A stretch of 64,000 nt of DNA from Anadara kagoshimensis (Eukaryota > Mollusca > Bivalvia > Arcoida > Arcidae). Positions 12,233-22,270 of the stretch are shown piece by piece (positions within the stretch are counted from its first letter, which is position 1; the number at the start of each line of letters is the position of its first letter). The notes under the pieces were generated by a model, which was given only the letters and a program-made list of their open reading frames with translations, searched no databases and was not told the DNA's origin. The position numbers and the translations under genes were made by a program. Location: positions 36,949,155-37,013,154 of the forward strand of contig CM037869.1 in NCBI GenBank assembly GCA_021292105.1, read 5' to 3'.

Positions 12233-12790
12233 CTAATGGGTATAAATGTATAATGATTGACCGTTTGCCACATATAATATAGGGCTTTCGTAACAGGTAG
12301 CTATTCTGTGGTATGGTCATTGATTGCAGTCGCTGTTTAGGCTGTTTTGGGCACTATGACTATGTGGGGGCTAATAATATGTCATAGATGATAGTTAATA
12401 TTGTACCAATAATGGCTTTATTGGAGTTGAGTTTCATATTCAATGGATGTCTATATTATTATTTTTCAAAATTTAGTCAATTTCCATTGGTTGGTGAGCT
12501 GTGTCTAGTCAGCACTGCTTATTCAATAATGGACATTATCAATATCAACGGTGGAGTTGTAACTGACTACTACAGCACTATCATTGATATTGTGACTTTC
12601 TTCAACTGAAATAGAAATAAAACTCATTAATAAATACATGACATACACGATATGTTTTTGTAGGATTGTGGATAATTAAAATTTTTGGTGAAAAACTTCT
12701 CGTAGTCCTATGTAGGAATATTTCGCTGGGTTGTTTCTTAAATAAACTTTACTTACAGTCTTATAATTACTATATTTCAGAAAAATGGCA
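12233..12790. other. Stretch without recognised genes between pol and C2H2 frame
   Basis: A TATA-like GGTATAAATG lies at 12,239 and an AATAAA-type box near 12,616. The only open frame here (12,388-12,609) shows no motif. Probably non-coding sequence of the LTR element. Confidence 0.4.
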
Positions 12791-12799
12791 GATGTATTA

Positions 12800-13333
12800 T
12801 ATATTTAGACGTTACGGCTGACGAGATGCTGTCTCTGAATGATGACTTACGGGACGTGTGGCCAGAGGGTGGCATGGAGTGAAGGGTTGCTGGTTGTGGA
12901 AAAAGGGGGCTCTTCACAACCCTGCCTCTCTACAGAAGCATTGGAATAAGTTCCATGTAGCCACTGCTAGTTTTAATGGTTGCCCGGCATGCAGAAGGAG
13001 TTTTGGGTTTAGGTGGGAAGCAACAAGGCACTTGAAAAAGCACTATCGGGTGGCAGATCGTTAGCAAAAGAGATGTGTGCGGGGGTTGTGGCCCAGGAGC
13101 GGCCAAACCCTAAATACATCCCTCCGGGGGATGTACTTCCATCCAAGAGGAATCAGGTGATTCATGTAGAGACGAGGGAGGCCGCAAAGAGATAAAGGGA
13201 GGCGGAGATCGGTAATTTGGAACCTTTGTTCTCTCTGCCCGCTCATACCGTTGCGAGAGACCAAGATGTTTCTTTAAAGTACAATGAAGGGGAGAAGGTG
13301 AAATTCTCTATTGGCAAGAAGTATAGGAAGTAA
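12800..13333 (+). pseudogene. Degenerate C2H2 zinc-finger reading frame between pol and 3' LTR
   Basis: One classical C2H2 finger is intact: CPACRRSFGFRWEATRHLKKH, C-X2-C-X12-H-X3-H, at about 12,982-13,044. A partial finger ending LQKHWNKFH lies just upstream with only one of its cysteines. Frame changes and a stop at 13,193 break the rest. The frame resumes with AHTVARDQDVSLKYNEGEKV and ends at 13,333 (KKYRK then TAA). It lies between Gypsy pol and the polypurine tract, the position of an accessory or envelope-like reading frame. It may be the element's own extra gene or captured host sequence. Confidence 0.5.
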
Positions 13334-13404
13334 ACTCGTATTGTGTATAGTGACTTTGTGTGCCATTCCTGAATGTTTTATGTGCGTGACTTAATATTTG
13401 ATCC

Positions 13405-13996
13405 TGTTTTTGTGACTGTGTTTTGTTCCCATGGACTGTGATAGTGTTTTTTTTGTTCCCATGGACTGTGATAGTGTTTTTTAGTTCCCGTGAACTGTGT
13501 GATAGTGTTTTTTGTTCCCATGGATTGTGATAGTGTTTTTTTTTTGTTCCCATGGACTGTGATAGTGTTTTTTTGTTCCCATGGACTGATAGTGTTTTTT
13601 TGTTCCCATGGACTGTAAGTTTTTTTTGTTCACATGGACTGTGATAGTGTTTTTTTGTTCCCATGGACTGTGATAGTGGTTTTTTTGTTCCCATGGACTG
13701 TGATAGTGTTTTTTTTTTTTGTTCTTATGGACTGTGATAGTGTTTTTTTTGTTCCCATGGACTGTGATAGTGGTTTTTTTGTTCCCATGGACTGTGATAG
13801 TGTTTTTTTTTTGTTCTTATGGACTGTGATAGTGTTTTTTTTGGTTCTTATGGACTGTGATAGTGTTTTTTTTGTTCCCATGGACTGTGATAGTGGTTTT
13901 TTTTGTTCCCATGGACTGTGATAGTGTTTTTTTTTGTTCTTATGGACTGTGATAGTGTTTTTTTTTTGTTCTTATGGACTGTGGTAGTGTTTTTTA
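13405..13996. repeat. Minisatellite, about 30-bp units with CCATGG core
   Basis: About 18 units of GTTCCCATGGACTGTGATAG followed by TGTTTTTTTT. The T-run length varies, and some units have GTTCTTATGG instead. The varying T-runs shift the frame, so open frames across it are accidental. It precedes the 3' LTR. Confidence 0.9.
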
Positions 13997-14214
13997 TTAC
14001 TACTATTTAACTTATACCGTTGTTGTTGTTTTTATGTGGGATTATAAATGGACATTTATACATGAACTTTTATTTATTTCCATTACATTTTGGTAAAATG
14101 CTTGATAATATTGATGCTTACATACATGTTATTTTTATATTTTTATATTAATTTACAATTCTTGATATGTATACAAATATTTTCTCTATGATCAAATTTA
14201 TTAAATTTGTTCTT
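13997..14214. other. AT-rich non-coding spacer before the polypurine tract
   Basis: No coding signal or repeat is recognised. It is probably the 3' untranslated region of the LTR element. Confidence 0.4.
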
Positions 14215-14227
14215 AAGGTGGGGGGAG
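14215..14227 (+). other. Polypurine tract of LTR retrotransposon
   Basis: AAGGTGGGGGGAG directly precedes TGTAACGGCG, the expected TG start of a 3' LTR. A polypurine tract primes plus-strand DNA synthesis in LTR elements. Confidence 0.65.
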
Positions 14228-14606
14228 TGTAACGGCGACTATTTTTTCTACATGATTAGCCAAGTGTCAGCAGCAGCAGTTTACTTGTTCTTGCACGTTC
14301 AGTATCTATTTCACTTATATTTATTGTTTATGCAGTCAGCTAAAGCTGTCATGACTTACTTTAAATTCAGTCGGTTATTTTCATTTTATTTTAATCTGTT
14401 GCACTGTGACAGCCATTTTGTAAATTCTGCCAGAACCCCGTTTTATAATACACATTTTCATTGGTTAAAGTTATTTCTTTTGGCCAATCAGAATAGATCT
14501 TGTTATATTAAGTTCAGCCTTGTTTTCGCTTATCTGATTGGTTTATTTACTTACGCACCTTGGCAAAATAGTATAAAAGGCGCTAGAGAACTGCTCTAAC
14601 AGTCCT
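14228..14606 (+). mobile_element. 3' LTR, U3 part, interrupted by a repeat insertion
   Basis: It starts TGTAACGGCGACTATT right after the polypurine tract and contains a complete-looking promoter near its right end. It is cut at about 14,606 by the 4-kb TTTTAGCTC repeat. Sequence after that repeat (18,685 to about 18,785, with an AAATAAAG box near 18,757) may be the R-U5 remainder. No second LTR in the window allows the borders to be confirmed. Confidence 0.55.
14455..14602 (+). promoter_or_regulatory. LTR promoter: three CCAAT boxes and TATA box
   Basis: CATTGGTTAAAG at about 14,459, GGCCAATCAG at 14,494 and CTGATTGGTTT at 14,534 are CCAAT boxes in both orientations. GTATAAAAGGCG at 14,571 is a strong TATA box with about 30 bp to a likely start near 14,600. 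Confidence 0.6.
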
Positions 14607-14689
14607 TTTTAGCTCAACTGGCTATAGCCAGCTGAGCTTATGCCATGGTGAAGCGTGTGTGCGTGCGTGCGTGCGTGCGTCCGTGCGTA

Positions 14690-16770
14690 AACTTTAATCT
14701 TCTCCTCTGAAACCACTTGGCCAATTGAAACCAAATTTGGTGTGGAAAGTCCCTAGGTGGAGTAGATTAAAGTTTGTACAAATTATATTCCTGCGGCATC
14801 CAAGATGGCCGCCATTGCTATAAATAGCAAAAACCTATAAATAGTCATTACATGTTTATTTTTGGACCGATTTAGTTCAAATTTGAGATTTAGAAAGTAG
14901 ATGTCTAGCCATTTAATATATGTAACGGGTTTTTCTGTAACTTTTTCTGTTTGCTCGTAATTAGCGGAATATGCAAATTAGATGCTAAATTTAGTCGATT
15001 CTTTGAAAATCTTCTTCTCTGAAACCACATACCCAAATGATGCCAAATATGGTGTGGAAAGTCCCTAGGTGGAGTAGATTAAAGTTTGTACAAATCAACT
15101 TCGTGCGGCATCCAAGATGGCCGCCATTGCTATAAATAGCAAAAACCTATAAATGGTCATTACATGTTTATTTATGGACCGATTTAGTTCAAATTTGAGA
15201 TTTAGAAAGTAGATGTCTAGCCATTTAATATATGTAACGGGTTTTTTTGTAACTTTTTCTGTTTGCGCGTAATTAGCGGAATATGCAAATTAGATGCTAA
15301 ATTTAGGCAATTCTTTGAAAATCTTCTTCTCTGAAACCACATACCCAAATGATGCCAAAAATGGTGTGGAAAGTCCCTAGGTGGAGTAGATTAAAGTTTG
15401 TACAAATCAACTTCGTGCGGCATCCAAGATGGCCACCATTGCTATAAATAGCAAAAACCTATAAATGGTCATTACATGTTTATTTATGGACCGATTTAGT
15501 TCAAATTTGAGATTTAGAAAGTAGATGTCTAGCCATTTAATATATGTAACGGGTTTTTTTGTAACTTTTTCTGTTTGCTCGTAATTAGCGGAATATGCAA
15601 ATTAGATGCTAAATTTAGGCAATTCTTTGAAAATCTTCTTCTCTGAAACAACATACCCAAATGATGCCAAATTTGGTGTGGAAAGTCCCTAGGTGGAGTA
15701 GATTAAAGTTTGTACAAATTATATTCCTGCGGCATCCAAGATGGCCGCCATTGCTATAAATAGCAAAAACCTATAAATGGTCATTACATGTTTATTTATG
15801 GACCGATTTAGTTCAAATTTGAGATTTAGAAAGTAGATGTCTAGCCATTTAATATATGTAACGGGTTTTTCTGTAACTTTTTCTGTTTGCTCGTAATTAG
15901 CGGAATATGCAAATTAGATGCTAAATTTAGTCGATTCTTTGAAAATCTTCTTCTCTGAAACCACATACCCAAATGATGCCAAATATGGTGTGGAAAGTCC
16001 CTAGGTGGAGTAGATTAAAGTTTGTACAAATCAACTTCGTGCGGCATCCAAGATGGCCGCCATTGCTATAAATAGCAAAAACCTATAAATGGTCATTACA
16101 TGTTTATTTATGGACCGATTTAGTTCAAATTTGAGATTTAGAAAGTAGATGTCTAGCCATTTAATATATGTAACGGGTTTTTCTGTAACTTTTTCTGTTT
16201 GCTCGTAATTAGCGGAATATGCAAATTAGATGCTAAATTTAGGCAATTCTTTGAAAATCTTCTTCTCTGAAACCACATACCCAAATGATGCCAAATTTGG
16301 TGTGGAAAGTCCCTAGGTGGAGTAGATTTAAGTTTTTACAAATTATATTCCTGCGGCATCCAAGATGGCCACCATTACTATAAATAGCAAAAACCTATAA
16401 ATGGTCATTACATGTTTATTTTTGGACCGATTTAGTTCAAATTTGAGATTTAGAAAGTAGATGTCTAGCCATTTAATATATGTAACGAGTTTTTTGTAAC
16501 TTTTTCTGTTTGCTTGTAATTAGCGGAATATGCAAATTAGATGCTAAATTTAGGCAATTCTTTGAAAATCTTCTCTGAAACCACATACCCAAATGATGCC
16601 AAATTTGGTGTGGAAAGTACCTAGGTGGAGTAGATTAAAGTCTGTACAAATCAACTTCCTGCATCATCCAAGATGGCTGCCATTGCCATAAATAGCAAAA
16701 ATCTATAAATGGTCGTTACATGTTTATTTTTGGACCGATTTAGTTCAAATTTGAGATTTAGAACGAAGAT
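14690..16770. repeat. 312-bp tandem repeat, seven units
   Basis: TGGTGTGGAAAGTCCCTAGG recurs about every 312 bp (near 14,740, 15,050, 15,362, 15,675, 15,987 and 16,299, then a variant at 16,607). Each unit includes CATCCAAGATGGCCGCCATT, followed by CTATAAATAGCAAAAACC. Units are 90% or more alike by eye, the last one more diverged. Confidence 0.9.
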
Positions 16771-17479
16771 GTCTAGTTTAAAAATAAAATTAAACTTTTG
16801 TGACACATAAATATTGTGAAAATGCTGGCAGAGGAGTAGTTTATAGCTCACCTGGCCAAAGGCGTGCGTCAGTAAACTTTAATCTTCTTCTCCGAAACTA
16901 CTGGGCCAATTGAAACCAAATTTGTTGTGGAAGGTCCTTGACAGAGTTTAACAATAGTTTTTTAGCTCACCTGACCGAAAGGTCATGTGAGCTTATGGCA
17001 TAGCGCAGCGTGTGTGCATGCGTGGGTGCGTGTGTGTGTCGTTAACACCTATTTTCGACATCTCCTCTGAAACTACGACACAGATTTCAATGAAACTTGG
17101 TGAGAAGTATATATGGGCCGGTGCAATTCAGATTTGTTCCTGGCATTGCCATGGCTACAATAACTAGGTCAAGTTGACCTAGGGGTGCAAAAATCTTAAA
17201 AAATCTTCTCCTCCGAAAGAATTGATTGGAGAAAAAATCTGATGTGATATTTGGCTTCTCTAGGGTCTTAAGCCTATAGTTTGTTCATTTTGTGAAATTC
17301 GGACAAAAAATGGGTTATGCATTTTTACGTTTAATTTGGAAAAAATCATAAAATAGCTTCAAATTGTTATAACTTGACTATTTCACCAGATAATGGCATG
17401 GGGTTTTCATCTTCTTGTTAGTATCTTCAAAATGAGGTCAAGGTCAATTGTTAAGGTCGTGACCTAATTTTTTTTACCT

Positions 17480-18215
17480 TTGATTATAATTATTATTTGG
17501 AAAACTATAAACTTTTTGTATAGGCATGTATATTAGAATGTTGTAGGTATTGATACAACAATCATTTTGATGTATAGAAAAAGGTCATGAGTTCAAAGGT
17601 CAAGTTCACAGATGCTAAACAATACCGAAATGGTTAATTATCTTGAAAACTATTAACTTTCTGTATAGGCATGTATATTAGAATGTTGTAGACATTGATA
17701 CAAGGATCATTTTGATGTATAGAAAAAGGCCATGGGTCCAAAGGTCAAGGTCACAGTAGCAAAACAATGCTTAAATGGTTAAATATCTTGAAAAGTATTA
17801 ACTTTTTGTAAAGGCATGTATATAAGAATATCTTAGGTATTGATACAATGATCATTTTGGTATATAGTAAAAGGTCATGGGTTCATAGGTCAAGGTCACA
17901 GATGCAAAACAAAATCAAAAACATTAATTAACACGAAAACTACAAATTTTTTGTATAGGTATGTATATTAGAATATTGTTGGTATTGATGTAATGATCAT
18001 TGTGATATATAGATTAAGGTCAGGGGTATAAAGGTCAAGGTCACAGATACGAAATAATACTGAAATAGTTAATTATCTTGAAAACTATTAACTTTTTCCA
18101 TAGGCATATATATTAGAATGTTGTAGATAATAATTCAACTACCGGTACTATTTTGATGTATAGAAAAAGGTTATGGGTTCAAAGGCCAAGGTCACAGATG
18201 CAAAAAATTGCTGAA
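17480..18215. repeat. 145-bp tandem repeat, five units
   Basis: TTGTATAGGCATGTATATTA recurs at about 17,516, 17,661, 17,806, 17,950 and 18,094. Each unit ends with an AAAGGTCAAGGTCACAG-type segment. Three units hold the exact AGGTCAAGGTCA (17,742, 17,887 and 18,032). Confidence 0.85.
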
Positions 18216-18822
18216 ATGGTTATATCTTCACTATTTGATCAGATAATGACATGGGGTTTTCAGTTTTGAAATATTTTTGTAATTACCTTCAAAATGAGGT
18301 CAAGGTCAATTGTGAAGGTTATGACCTAATGTTTTACCTTTCCTGAAAAAAAATTGTTGACCCAACTTTTAGGCAGTGTACAAATAAGATGTTTGTTTCA
18401 ACTAAATCATTGAAATTTTTTTCCTGAATTGGTCAATTCTAACCCAATACAGCATGAAAAGTCCTTTAGTAACAATTAAATCGGCCAAAATCCAAGGTGG
18501 CTCCAGTTCCTATAAATAGCAAAAACATTAAAGACCAATGCAGATTTGTTTTCCAACCATTTTGGTTCCAGTTGCAACTGTAAAAAGGAGGTGGAATGCC
18601 ATTTCATAGGATTTGCATGTTATTTATCAAAAATGTAAATTACCTGCCAGTTGAGCATTACAGGCCCTATTGGGCCTCTTGTTTTGCAGAAAAGACAGAT
18701 CGAAGAACACAGACGAAGATTTAAAGAATAGAAAAGTATCAGAAATAGGTAGAAAATAAAGAGAAAATTAAAGTAAGTCACTACTTATATTTAAGGATAT
18801 ATATATAGTTTCAAGATCAATC

Positions 18823-20012
18823 ATGGTTAACAAGAGAAGGGCTCAGTCCACCTCAGATGTAGACTATAACTTAGTCACCAACAAATAAGGGACGTGAACT
18901 CGAGTATGGACAAAGGACAGGCTAACTCCCTGTTCCTAATTATACTAATAGAGTACGCTGCTGCAGGTAAAGGGCTCCTTAAAGCCCTCTCCCACTCACT
19001 TATAAATAGTGGGATAAACAAGGCGCTGCACGGTCAGCATTTCACGGCAGAATCCACTGCCAAAAATAACATCGTGATCAAAACCAGGAATACGCCTGGG
19101 GCGCGCTCCCTCCTCCAGGCAGATGTACTAACAATCAATAACAATAACGTACCAATCAGATGTAAGCAGCTTAACCAACGCAAAAGCTTCGGAGTTATAA
19201 AAAACATATCAATGAACGAAACAGAAGACAGTATAATGAATCAATAAACGAAACAGAAGACAGTATAATGAATCTCATTAAGTCGAACCCAAACAACAGA
19301 GTAATTCCTACTCAAGTACTCAGACTTAACAATAAGGACAGAACTTCATCTCAGTCCGTTCGCCTCACTTTCAATCAGCAAAAATTACCGGCCTCCATCT
19401 GCATGTGGACATTCACTAACCCTATTTTTCAGTTTAATCATCCCGTCACCTTTTGTTATAACTGTTAGAAACAGGGACAGAAGGCCAATAAATGCAACAA
19501 CAGCATAGTCTGTTCACACTGCACTGGTCCGCACAAGTATGCTGACTGCAATAAGACCAGCAAAACCCCAGTGTGTGCAAACTGCCGTGGTCCTCACAGG
19601 CCAACCAGTAAACAAGGCTGTTAAAAATACTAAGCCAGTCAAGAATACCAAGCAGCCAATACCACAACAAGAAAAGGCCAAACCAACACCAACTATAACG
19701 CTAGCTCATGACTCCTATGCAACGGCAGTCAAAACTAGCACGCCAGTGCAACCAATTAAAAAGCCAATAAATAATCAGGATGAACAAAGTGACGATGTAT
19801 TTTTAAAATACACCGATCCTAGTGAAGAGTTATCACTTATCTCACAAACACAAGACACCTCTCAAGCCACCGATACCTCTCAGGATTCATCCCGCAGCTC
19901 GGTCGAGTCCACCCAAGAAACCAGTCAATCCTCCCAGGAATCGGATCAAGATGATGAAACTGTTGAGCAACTAGTCTCAACAATACTCCAACTAATGACT
20001 AAATTATCTTAA
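18823..20012 (+). pseudogene. LINE ORF1 (Gag-like, CCHC zinc knuckles), frameshifted
   Basis: The first frame starts at the ATG at 18,823 (MVNKRRAQSTSDVDYN) and stops after about 21 codons. The following pieces are in other frames. Zinc-knuckle-like cysteine/histidine runs, including CSHCTGPHKYADC and CANCRGPH, lie at about 19,465-19,605. A low-complexity Ser/Thr/Gln C-terminus rich in SSQES and DTSQ runs to the stop at 20,010. A 33-bp tandem duplication near 19,211-19,271 (AACGAAACAGAAGACAGTAT twice) adds a stop. ORF1 proteins of this class bind element RNA. Several breaks make it non-functional. Confidence 0.7.
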
Positions 20013-20125
20013 CACCCGGCCATTGATATGAAGGAGGTTACCAGGCAACTGATTGAACGTTTCCCCAATAGAACCCTAGCTCGCTAACGGGCCCTATACC
20101 TATAGCATCTTACTAACATGTTATA

Positions 20126-21298
20126 ATGTCTAATAACACCTCTATCCTCCAATGGAATGCTGGGGGGATAGAGCCCAAAATAGCTGAACTTAAAAACTTT
20201 CTAGATCATGCAAAACCGGATGTTCTCACCATTCAGGAATATTCTATAAATAGACCCACGTCTAAAACTTATAAAATTACGGGATATCAACCTCCAATAA
20301 TTAAACCAGATCACAGATTGGCTATTTACGTTAAAAACGAAATACAATATAAAGAAATAACAACATCTAACGACTCTCCCTTTCAAATAATTGAGCTACA
20401 CTCCAGTAACAACTCCAAAATAATACTTTACATTGTCTACCTAAGACCCAGTCACAAGTCTCCAGAATTCACGAAATATTTAAATTCAATAGATATAAAT
20501 AATAATAAATCTATAATAACCGGAGACTTTAATGCACTTAATAAAATCTGGGGTGACAAAAACACTGACCCTAAAGGGGAGATCACCGAAAACTGCCTAG
20601 ACATAAATAATTTAGTAATACTCAATGACGGGTCGCCCACCCGTGTGATGGGCAACTCCCGCTCTGTCATAGATCTATCACTAAGCACCCCTGATATATC
20701 TAACAAAATAACTTACAAAACTGTTAGTAACCAATTTGGATCTGATCACGTCTCTAGTACACTAAATATAGACACGCAACTAATCAAAATGGAGCAAAAA
20801 ACCCATCACCAGCTCTGCTCCCAAAGTGATCATGAACAAATTAAAAATCTTGATGTCGACATTTTCTACGGTAACTTACAAAAAACTATAAAAAATATAG
20901 CAGAAAACTCAATACCAAAAACCTCTGGCAAAACCTTCACTCATAAAAATAACCCATGGTGGAATAAGGAATGTAGCGACGCCCATAAACATAAAACTAA
21001 GTTATACAATAAATTCAGGAAAAATAATAACCCCGTTGACTTTCAAAACTTCAAACTTGCTCATAAAAAACTAAAATCAATAATAGACATAACTAGGAAA
21101 GAACACTGGGATAAATACTGCCACCCCCTAAACGATAACTCAAATATGAAACAAGTATGGACCAAAGTAAAAGCAATGAAATATAATCCACAAAAACAAA
21201 TCCCGGTCATTGAGGGCGCTACGACCGTGCAAGATAAAGCTAACTTGATAGCTGATACCTTCGCGAGCGCTAGCTCCAATCAAAAGTTAATTTTGTAA
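20126..21298 (+). pseudogene. LINE ORF2: apurinic-type endonuclease and start of RT (Jockey/I-like)
   Basis: A 390-residue frame from the ATG at 20,126. The APE-type endonuclease motifs are in order: ILQWNAGG (residue about 8), TIQEYSIN, YLRPSHKSPEF, IITGDFNALNKIWG, VIDLSLSTPDI and FGSDHVSST. All the usual catalytic N, E, D and H residues appear present. A linker with NPWWNKECSDAHK, typical of Jockey/I-group LINEs, follows, then WTKVKAMKYNP. The frame ends at NQKLIL, where the RT palm should begin. The next sequence is the extreme C-terminal part of RT, so the catalytic palm has been deleted. The endonuclease would nick target DNA for target-primed reverse transcription. Confidence 0.85.
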
Positions 21299-21598
21299 AA
21301 GAGCACAAATTCCTAGGCGTTATATTAGACCAAAAACTCACTTGGAAAAAACATATAGACCACATAGTGGTCAAGTGCAAAAAAGTACTCAAACTAATGA
21401 GAAACTTATCAGGTACGAGCCTTGGCGCTAACAAAAAAAACCTTATGCTCATATACAAAGCACTGCTACGCTCCAATCTGGACTATGCATGTCAAGCATA
21501 TAACTCGGCCTGTAAGACACGCTTACAGATACTTGACACAATCCAGCATCAAGCTCTACGCATTGCCCTTGGGGCAATAAAAAGTACGCCTATCAGTA
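21299..21598 (+). pseudogene. LINE ORF2 C-terminal RT fragment after internal deletion
   Basis: EHKFLGVILDQKLTWKKHI at about 21,300-21,356, then LIYKALLRSNLDYACQAYNS and LDTIQHQALRIALGA, are the post-palm segments of Jockey/I-type reverse transcriptases. They follow the endonuclease frame directly and lack the YADD region. The homology ends abruptly at STPISTL, exactly where CACTGTAAATATG begins (21,599). The LINE tail was therefore cut by, or replaced with, the next element. Confidence 0.75.
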
Positions 21599-22150
21599 CA
21601 CTGTAAATATGAAGGACGCCAGACGCGTCCGGACGTGTTCAATTTATAAACATACAGTGTTCAATTTTGAATGTCGGTGTTCAAGGGGATACTTTTATGA
21701 ATACTGGCGTTCAATTATCTAACACAAGTGTTCAATAAGTGAGCATTAGATGTTAAAAAAAATTAACGGGTGGTGTTCACATAAACCAGCTGATTGGATC
21801 TTGGGTTTCCACTCGGCATTTTTAAACCTCATTTTATTTATTTTTGTCTGCAAACTATAATAAGTAAAAGAAAATATTGGAAGATTTGTTTGTTGTCAAT
21901 GTAAATGCATTCCCCAAGTCTCAAAAATTAATTTACGTGGATCTGCGTGCGAGAGCATGACTTTGTTTTCAATGATAAACAAGTTTCAGATCGACAAATT
22001 AATTTTGCTTTATACTAAGATAATGCCTTATTTATTTTTTCTACAAATTTCGCTTAAATCGCTCGAAGTGTTCACTTTTTGAACACCTTGCGTTCAACAA
22101 CGGTTTTTTCAGTTTAACGCTAAGTGTTTAATTTTCCCGCCACAGTATCC
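21599..22150 (+). mobile_element. 5' end and subterminal repeats of a CACTA-like transposon
   Basis: The segment starts CACTGTAAATATGAAGG at the point where LINE homology stops. GTGTTCAA-type boxes then recur (about 21,636, 21,657, 21,678, 21,725, 21,772 and 22,065, with inverse or variant forms near 22,080). Subterminal transposase-binding repeats next to a CACT(A/G) end are a known feature of CACTA/EnSpm elements. The matching right end was not found before 25.1 kb. Confidence 0.45.
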
Positions 22151-22270
22151 AGAATTCATGCGCATTACACCGGAAACTGATAGTGACACTTTTGGCGCCT
22201 CCTTTGTTACAAGAACAACGAGTGAATTACAGAGACGGTATGATATAATTATAGACAAATCTGAAATGAA

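Larger units (their letters stand above)
14606..18684 (+). mobile_element. Composite mollusc repeat element (TTTTAGCTC ... GGGCCTCTTG type)
   Basis: It begins TTTTTAGCTCAACTGGC with a GTGCGTGCGTGCG tract and ends CAGGCCCTATTGGGCCTCTTG, the start and end seen in a non-coding repeat family widespread in bivalve genomes. Two more head modules lie inside, TTATAGCTCACCTGGCC at 16,841 and TTTTTTAGCTCACCTGACC at 16,968, so at least three copies are fused or nested. Modules A and C carry different tandem arrays. No protein is encoded. It sits in the LTR. Confidence 0.75.

Noticed and set aside
13308-13921. Open frames across the minisatellite (MDCDSVFF and MGTKKTLSQS repeats)
   Set aside because: Simple translation of the CCATGG minisatellite on either strand. 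T-run length changes the frame and there is no protein motif.
14207-14599. 130-codon frame in the LTR
   Set aside because: Lies across the polypurine tract, LTR start and promoter. No motif.
14690-18215. CRISPR-like arrays
   Set aside because: Eukaryotic context; units are 145-312 bp with no short repeats separated by unique spacers.
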